From Ischnura elegans (Eukaryota; Arthropoda; Insecta; Odonata; Coenagrionidae): DNA of 64,000 nucleotides. Where the stretch lies: positions 13,348,001-13,412,000 of the forward strand of contig NC_060246.1 in the NCBI RefSeq assembly GCF_921293095.1. The letters are read 5' to 3'. Both the position numbers and the translations under genes were made by a program. Positions 18,702-27,000 of this stretch are shown piece by piece. How positions within the stretch are numbered: the first letter of the stretch is position 1; each line of letters starts with the position of its first letter. The notes beneath the pieces were generated by a model. That model saw only the letters and a list, made by a program, of their open reading frames with translations. It was not told where the DNA came from and made no database searches.

Positions 18702-21005
18702 CTATGAGTAACTGGCGCACTTATCGGCGAAAGATTCATTCTCAACATCCAGCGGAGACTCGGAACGTTTCTTGGCCGCCGGAGACGCGTCGTCTCCAGC
18801 CTCACTCGCTCTAGATCGCTTCTTGGCGCCGACGCTGTTCCCGTCACTGCCGTCGGCCGCTCCATCTTCTACACTCGTCGCTGCGGCCGCGCCTTCCCCG
18901 TCGTACGCTGCCGATTCCAAGTTCTCCAGCTCAGAGACCTCGTCGCCTTCTCGTTTCAGCGTCACTTCCACGTCCATGGCTTCCGCGGCGCAGGGCTCGC
19001 CTTCCTCTGCCTCCACCTCCTCTTTCACTTCCACTTTGGGCACCGTCCGGGTCTTGGATCCCAAGTCCATCGCCGTCTGCTCCTCCTCCCCACCGTCCAA
19101 CTCGCGTTTCTGCATCTCGTCCTCCTCGTCCGGGTGCGAGAACATGTGGTTCTCCAACTCGGACCTGAAGAAGAAGCGCAGGCTACAGCGGGAGCAATCG
19201 TACGGCCTCTGCGCCAGACCGTGTCCGGGCATGTGCCTCTGCAGTCCGGCGGCCGCCGTGAACACCGCCCCGCACAGGTAGCACGAAAAGTTGGACCCGC
19301 CGGAGACGACGGCGCCGGCCGCGCCGCCCCCGGAGGAGGCGTCTCTCCCTCCGCCGACCACGGGGGCGGCGCCGAACGAGTGCTCGATGAGGTGCGCTTG
19401 CAGCCTGAGCGGGGAGTCCCACTCGGAGGGCGGAGAGCAGAGGTGGCAGGCGAGGTCGGAGGATGCGGGAGGCGCAGCCGGTCCCGCGCTCCCGTTCTTG
19501 CCCAACGCACTCCCCGCAGAGACGGCAGCCGCGCCGCCGACAGAGTGGCTGCCGACGTCGAGGAGATGGGCCGAGAGGACGTGGGCGCGTATCTCCCTCT
19601 CCGTGGGGAACCCTCGCTGGCACTTGATGCACTGGTAGGGGCCCGAATCCTCCTCGCCCGGTACTCCCCGGATTGTGGTGGCGCCTGCGCCCGCCGCCGC
19701 GCCGCACAGCACCCGGCACTCGGTGCAGACGGCCGGGAAGCCCTCCTCCACCCCGCTGTCCACGACCTCCTCATCGGAGAGCGGCCGCAGGCAGACGCAG
19801 CAGCTCCTCCTCTCCCGACCGACGGCCTGTTGCTGCGGCTGTTCCATCGGCTGGGTGGCTGCCTCCCCTTGCTGCTGCTGCTGATCGGATCCCCTCCGCC
19901 TCAGGTGGAATCTGGCGTGCATTCGCACCTCCACCTCGGACACGAGCGTCTGCCTGCATACCACGCAGGGCGTGGGGAGCGGGGGCGGCGGGGACGAGGG
20001 CGAAGAGGCCGTGGAGGAGGCGGAGGACGCGTTGGCCGCCCCTCCATTCCCCCCGCGTCCCGCCGCCGAAGTGGCGTGCCTCCTCACGTGCGCGTGGAAC
20101 TCTTCCTCGCCGCCAATGGGCGCCTTGCAGACGCAGCACCCGCTCCCTTCCGGCACCTTGCAGTGCCGCGCCAGCTTGTGCTCGGCGAGCGCCACCGCGC
20201 TGCCGCACACCTCGTCGCAGATGACGCACTTGTGCTTGCCGCCAGTGCCCGAGGCCGCACCCGTGACTCCCGCCACGCCGCCTATGGCGCCCGTGGAGCC
20301 GGCGCTCACGGCGGCCGAGTGCATGGCCCTCGTGTGGGTCTCCAGTTCGGAGCGGGACTTGCACCGCTCGTTGCAGTAGGCACACTGGAGGCTCACGACG
20401 GCCACCTGGTGGGCGGGGTGCGGGTTGCTGATGGCCTGGTTGCTGCGCGACTCCTCCTCTTTGGCGGTGGGCCTGCCGTTGGGCAGGGCGGAAGGCGTCG
20501 GCTGAGGCGACGTCGGCGTCGAGGGGGCGGACGCCTTCTTGGGAGTGGTGCGCGTCTGTGACTTCTCTTGTCTCTGCGGCGGGGGTGCGGTAGGGGAGGC
20601 GGTCATGCCGTTGGTCATGTGGCCCCTGTGGGCTTCCATGACGTGCCTGTCCAGGAGGAACTCGACGTGGAAGGCTTCGTCGCAGAGGACGCACTTGAAC
20701 TCCTTGCGATGAGTGGTCAGGTGGAATTGGAGTTCCAGTTCTGTGGGGAAGCTGAGGTGGCAGAAGAGACATCGGAACTGCGCGACGCCGTTGGTGGGCG
20801 GGCAGGCCTGCTGTTGAGCGTCTGGCGCCGCGGGAGGCTGCCGCTGGAGGGAGTGGTGTCGCCTCTGTCCTGACCACGCCGGCAGGAGGTGCACGGTGCG
20901 AACGTGGGCCACGAACTCTGGCTCCGACCGGAAGGGCGCCACATCAGCGCACACGGCACAGCGGTACAACTTGCACTCGTTGCTATGCTTCACGGCGAAA
21001 TGGAC
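18702..21005 (-). CDS. Oaz: Oaz last exon, twelve zinc modules and acidic tail
   Basis: Acceptor CTTAATTCCCAG, phase 0, then [16 protein letters not shown]; stop at 18702-18704; 767 residues. Modules in order: [112 protein letters not shown], a Cx2C-Cx2C module (CCVCLRPL to CTEC), [27 protein letters not shown] to [39 protein letters not shown]. This order and the last fingers match the EBF-binding end of ZNF423. About 115 further residues follow: acidic ([16 protein letters not shown]) with KKRSR and AAKKRSESP near the end, a likely nuclear signal. Gly/Ala/Ser linkers separate the fingers. Confidence 0.93.
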   Translation of the reverse strand, partial: VHFAVKHSNECKLYRCAVCADVAPFRSEPEFVAHVRTVHLLPAWSGQRRHHSLQRQPPAAPDAQQQACPPTNGVAQFRCLFCHLSFPTELELQFHLTTHRKEFKCVLCDEAFHVEFLLDRHVMEAHRGHMTNGMTASPTAPPPQRQEKSQTRTTPKKASAPSTPTSPQPTPSALPNGRPTAKEEESRSNQAISNPHPAHQVAVVSLQCAYCNERCKSRSELETHTRAMHSAAVSAGSTGAIGGVAGVTGAASGTGGKHKCVICDEVCGSAVALAEHKLARHCKVPEGSGCCVCKAPIGGEEEFHAHVRRHATSAAGRGGNGGAANASSASSTASSPSSPPPPLPTPCVVCRQTLVSEVEVRMHARFHLRRRGSDQQQQQGEAATQPMEQPQQQAVGRERRSCCVCLRPLSDEEVVDSGVEEGFPAVCTECRVLCGAAAGAGATTIRGVPGEEDSGPYQCIKCQRGFPTEREIRAHVLSAHLLDVGSHSVGGAAAVSAGSALGKNGSAGPAAPPASSDLACHLCSPPSEWDSPLRLQAHLIEHSFGAAPVVGGGRDASSGGGAAGAVVSGGSNFSCYLCGAVFTAAAGLQRHMPGHGLAQRPYDCSRCSLRFFFRSELENHMFSHPDEEDEMQKRELDGGEEEQTAMDLGSKTRTVPKVEVKEEVEAEEGEPCAAEAMDVEVTLKREGDEVSELENLESAAYDGEGAAAATSVEDGAADGSDGNSVGAKKRSRASEAGDDASPAAKKRSESPLDVENESFADKCASYS

Positions 21006-24000
21006 CTGGGAATTAAGGGAAAATTTCATCAATTAGTTTATTCCATTTAATTTCTAATGAATAATTTAAATGAATAAGAGATCGTAGCACTTTCCCACAA
21101 GATTTTTTTAACGCGTTGTACGCATTAAAAAATCTCGTGAAAAAGTGCTACGATCTTTTATTTATTTAAATATGTCTAACTTCCACCAATTAGAGCCTGA
21201 ATCTGTTGAACTTATTCAAATGAATAACTCTGAACAATATTGAAGTTATTTTTAACTCAATACGATCATCAAACATTTACTGCAATAAAAATTAAAGTTT
21301 AAAATTGGATTATACTTTTCTTCCCGTTGTAGTATCATATCGATCCAATACATATTTAAACTTTCCATGAAATGAAAGAGCTTCACCCAAAAACCATCAA
21401 TCTGACACATTGAATCAAGAATACAAAAACTGAGAGCTCTCAGTTTTTGTATTCTTGATTCAATGTGGTTAATGCTCTCTGACATAAGTATATGCTTGAT
21501 CAATCATTGATCGTCAACAACTTTTATGTTGACTCCATAATTTTGCGTTCAAATAGAAGCAATCAGTGTAACCGATGCTTTTGCGATTGCAGGATACAGA
21601 GTATATATATAAAGATGAGGAGTATAAAAATAATGATCGCTTCCCAAATTCTTATTTTGGTTTTCTGACAGCAGACTCAAACTTTAACATGTTTAAATAT
21701 TCTTCTTTAGAACAGGTAAGTTGGAAAATTTCTGGCACATGCATTGCGAAAAAACGCGTGGATAACTCGAACGATCAGGTCCTGCCAAAGATTAAGCTGC
21801 ATATGGTTTCCAAGCGGCAGCCATGTTGAGTGATAGCCGACGTCCCAGAGCCCAGCACGATCCTCTTACTCATAGAAAAGTAATGAATGATTCATTCCCT
21901 AATTACAAGGAAGGAGTTTAACCTCGAAAACACAGCTTCCATGGAAAATTACACCCGAGAAATACAGTGGAGGTGAAGGAAGAGGCTGAGACTAACATGA
22001 ACGAATGGACTTCCGTTCCTCACGAAAGTGATCGGAAAGGAGAGGGGGAGGAAGAAACGCTCTATCTGGTACACACGTCAATGTTGACTACTCTAGAACT
22101 AGACTCAACTGGCAGTGACTGTGTACAGTGACTGTGAAGCTCTTCTCGTTGCCTGTTCATAAGCACTAGTCAAGCATGGCAGTCGACCGATGTAGCACTC
22201 AAATTCTATGGGTAAACCAGACATAAAGTATTGCCAATTACTGTGAGCAATGGTAGCAGGACATGAATATGATATGGAAATGATGACCATTCAGAATAGG
22301 AACTCTTCATTTCCTCACATTTCGTGAAGTTGCCTCACCTGAATGGACACTTTCGAATCGAACATCTCCTTGCAGAGTGCGCATCTGTAGAGATGGTGGG
22401 CGTGGAGGTCCATTAGATGCTTCTGCAGCTCGTCCGGCTTGGGGAACCTTCGCCCGCAGGACTGGCACCCGAACTCAGACGCCCCGCCGTTCGGGGACAC
22501 CTGGAAGTGGGCCCCCACGGCGTGTCTCTCTGCTTCCGCCTCCGTCGAGAATTCCGCCTCGCACTCGGGGCAGCGGGTGCGGCGGTTGGGGGGCGGGGAG
22601 GCGGCCGGTGGGGAGGGACCGGCGGCAGAGCCCGCAGGGGACCCGCTACCCCCCGCGCTCCGCGGGTGCGGATTGCTCTTGCGGGAGCGGCGCCGCGTGA
22701 AGCCGGGGGAGGCCGCGACGGCGGTGGCGCATCCGGCTGCGGCCCTCGCCGCCGCCTCCTCGTCCTCCAGGTGCGTCTTGAGGTGCGAGCGGAACGACTC
22801 GAAGTCTGGCAGCGCGGCGTCGCACTGGTTGCAGAGCAGGGTCCCTGCCAGCGAGGACGGCTCTCCCTCGGGCGGGGTGCGCTGTCGCTTGGGCTCCGAG
22901 GCCTTCCGCGGCGACCCGAAGTCCGCCTTGGACACGGACGCCTGCAGGTCGCGAAGGCTCTTTGCGAAGGAGAGGAAGTCTGGGGGTGATTTGGCGGCCG
23001 CGTGCAGGAATTGGTGCGCCTGCTGCTGGAGCAGCCGGTGGCTGGGGTAGCTGGGGAGACTGTAGTCCTGGATCTTAACCTTGGCCTCCGCGTGGTTCTT
23101 GAGCTGGTGGTGGTGATGCTGGAAGTCCTGCTTGGAGCGGGACAAGTAGTCGTGGGGTGGTTTCTCGTGGGCGCGGGGCGGCTCGGGGCCTTCGGGCCTC
23201 GCCTCCGAGGAGGACTTCTTGCTGAGGTCGGTGGGGCGGAGCTGCTCCGGTGGCAGGGAGGGCGGCGGGGGCAGGGGGGCGGGCGGGGGAGGGGGGGCTA
23301 ATGCCGGGGGCGGTGCGGAGGAGGCGGCGAAGGGGAAGGGGTGCCGCAGGTGGTGGTGCAGCGGGTGCAAAGGGGGGCCGGGGAGCGCGGCAGCCGGGGA
23401 GCCGAGCACGGCGGGGACGGTGTGAACGGCCAAGGCGTGCTTGTGGAGAGCAGCGGGCGCGTCGAAGCGCATGGTGCAGAACTCGCAGGAGAAGGGCATG
23501 AGGTGGAGGGAGGAGGAGGAGGAAGTGGAGGAGGGAGGCATGGTGGATGAGGAGGAGGAGGTGGTGGGGGAGGGGAGGCGGGGGCTGAGGTTGGAGGGGG
23601 GAGGGACGGGGGTGGGCCCGAGGTGCGGGAGGGCCCCCACCACACCCACCGCCGCAGCCAGCTCCCTCAAGTCACCGTTGAGAATCGATCCTGAAAAAAA
23701 GACAAAAGAATAATAATAATATAATATAAATTTATTCCATTTATATTCAAATATATGACATCAGAAAACACTTTAATAATTGTGGAATATATAGGTACCC
23801 CTGCTTGAATAGTTATGGGGCTACCATCTTACACTTTTTGTACAGGTCTGGTGCAAACATACATGAAAAGTAAATTTATTTATTTGTATTCAGTGAGTTT
23901 TTATCTTACCGATTGCATTCACTTGTGATATTTTAAAAATGTACACATGGATAACTAACTTTCTCACATAAACGCATAAGAATTAAATACATACAATACC

Positions 24001-27000
24001 TATACCTCTTATCGAAAAAGATTTTATGTCACCTTTCTTAACCTTAGAATATAGTAAGCATTTTAATTTTATTGCTATTGGGATAAACTCACTATCATTC
24101 CATGTACACACAATGAATTTTGTTAATTGGAATTATTCCCTCATATCGACCGCTGCTAGCCGCAAAGTAGTATCCCAAAAAATCATTTCAATCAGGGGTA
24201 TCTAGCATTAAAAGTCTGGCAAATCGTAAGTGTTCAATGTGATACACATAGTATGTGAAATTTCGCCCATAAAATCATATGTTAGAATTCTATTTCACGA
24301 TGGACGAATTTACAGATACGATTATATCATAATAAAGATTTTATCCGCATGCTTCAAAATTATTTGTATGTATTGTGGATTATTTATTAAATTATTTGGA
24401 TGTATTGTTACATTTTGGATTTACAAAATTATTTGGATGTACTGTTATCCAATGAAAATGGTTTTTAATTTTGGGAACTCGAAAGAAATTATGGAAACTA
24501 AAATGATGACGTTGCAAGTTATTCGATTTTAAGTGTTGACAATCTAATTGAAAGCTTAATTATACGGTCATTTCCAATATATTTATCTTATATGGTCTAA
24601 CAAATAACTCTGAGAAAAATAATTTCGCAGTAGATTACGAGCGAGTTTGTTTCCTCACCATTATCTTTAATTTGATCCACCTCCACGGATTTGACATTTT
24701 CACGCGCTCACAACGAGTCGCATATTTGCCGCAAATACCTATCACATAGCCTGAAAAATGCTTGATATGCTTGAATGTTCCAGGGTAGGTGTTGATCAGA
24801 TGGGAGGAGAGAGCCAAAATAAAATGTGATTATTCTTACCGTGCATGGCCTGCACGTGGAGCTGCAGTCCCTCCATGGTGGTGAAGCTGTCCTTGGTGCA
24901 GTAGATGCAGGCCAGCTTGGGTGCCATGGCGACGGGAGAGGGGATGGAGGCGGAGCAGCTTCGCGGGGGCAGCAGGGAGGATGACGGGGGGCGGCCGCGA
25001 GGCCTCGGCGCCTCCGCGTGCACTGGCGACGGCGCCTGCGACCCCGGCGAGTGGTGAAGAGCCATGTGAGCCTGAATGAGCACAATCATACCTTAATTAG
25101 CACTAAAATATGTATCCATGACTACATACACATCTCTTATCATGGCATCAGTCACCACCAAGGTCATAAGGATCGTTGTATGGGGATGAGAAGAGCTCAG
25201 TGGTGCATTAATGATAAGTGGTTAAGAGTGAACTATAAGTCAACGACCAAGACTAAGCAAATTTTAAAAATTCTATCAACTATGCCGAGCGAAAAGCCAG
25301 TGGCGTAGCCAGGGGGGTTCGGGGGGTCCGGACCCCCCCCCCCCCGAAATATAAAAACACAATTATTTTTCTCCGTAAAATATAACAAGATATTGAAAAA
25401 TTTTGAATTTACGAAATATTATTCCAACAAATGAAGTATTTTCGATTATTTAAGCATTAAAATTAGTTTAAAACCCTCTACTTAGTAGGCACCCTGTTTT
25501 TCAAAAATTTTCCCACCTGATTTTCGACCATCCCACCCACGAAATACCTGGCTGCGCCACTGACTTGAACAGCGCAGATGCCCTTAGTAAGGTGTCATGT
25601 GTTTCCATTCATAGCAGAGGGTAGTCGATGCGAATGATGGGAGAGGGGGTTCACACCCCCATTGCTCACCTGCAGTTCCTCGGCCTTGCGGAAGCCGGCG
25701 GCACAGTGGAGGCATCGGTGCGGGCTGGGTCCTCGGCTTCCGGAGCTGCTCCTGCCGGTGGCGGCCTCCGAGGTGGGGGTGGAGGCAGCCTTGGGGGCCG
25801 GGGACGTGGGCAGGGCCGTGGGGCCGGGGCTGGGCGTGCTCCCGCCCCCGCCATTCCGCCCCCCGCCCCCGCCCCGCTTGTGGGACTGCATGTGAGATGT
25901 GAGGGCGGCCGCCGTGTTGTAGCCGCGGTTGCACACGGTGCACTGGAACGGCTTCTGGTTGTCATGCGTCTTCATGTGGATTTTCAGGTGATCGCTGGAA
26001 AGAGAGGAGGGGGAAATGTATGATTCTGTCATTGGCGTAGCCAGGAGGGGGCACGTGCCATCCAAACCAATTAATTTTAGCAGAAAAATATTAACCTATA
26101 AAACACATTTATTCTACTCCAGTGATATTGCGAGGCATTTGATGAATTTATAGTTAGGATTTTACGAAGAACTTAAAACACTAATCTGATAAATACTGTA
26201 TTTACATCTTTCACAAAAAAAGAGTGATTTATTAATATTCTATCATTATTTTCTTTGAGTGATGGTCAAGTTATTTCTTTGAGTAAAAGTAAATGACAAT
26301 ACTAATTTATTCCTAATAAAGCTATTTTTTGCTAAATGTATTTTGTAGCCTAGAATGTTTTAGCACAACAGCTTCCCGATGATCAACCATTTGTGTAATT
26401 TTAAGTGCCAAATAGCATAAAATATGATGATTCAGAGATAAAATGGAGGCTCCACCCCCCCCCTACCTCCCAGGTCGTACCCCCAACACATGGTCCTGGT
26501 CACTTCCCTGGTTTTTGTCCTTCATTTCAAGAAATTTTCAGCGTATAACGCAGAAGTGCCCATCGCACTAGTGCAAGAAAATGTTAAATTTATTATACTC
26601 ATGTTAAATATTAGCATATGCAAGCACAACAATGCATACCGTCAACTCTGCAATTCAAAAGAGAATAAACACGATCACAGAAGTTCAATTTTCTTTCACT
26701 GAAATGCCCAGTGTACGTATATCAAGTGCAGCAAAAGTTTGATCGAAATTCCGGCAGAGATAATGTTTGCAATTGTGTTTCAAGAAGAAATGTAGTCCTC
26801 AAAAAAAGCTTCAACAACATACTCTAGAAAGCAATTTCTTGAGTAGTAATGTGCTAGCGCACACAGAGTATTAAGTGCTTTTAAGTTGAGCACATTTTAC
26901 GAGCATAGATACCTGCAATTACTCCCAAATCGCAATCCTTAACGTTCGATTCTAGTGATGGTCGTAGGTAACTAAAGTTTCCTAGGCTTCAGAGGGGAAA

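Larger units (their letters stand above)
21006..22338 (-). other. Oaz last intron
   Basis: 1,333 bp GT-AG intron. It holds two palindromic structures, annotated separately; the rest (21500-22300) has no supported feature. Confidence 0.7.

Noticed and set aside
19134..20561. 475-codon open frame on the plus strand
   Set aside because: It lies antisense to the Oaz last exon, whose conserved fingers are on minus. The frame is Arg/Gly/Ala-rich and arises from high GC; no domain.
19771..20877. 368-codon frame on minus in another phase
   Set aside because: Out of phase with the zinc fingers; shadow of the real exon.
22417..23713. Several 90-203-codon frames on plus
   Set aside because: Antisense shadows of the Oaz exon 22339-23690.
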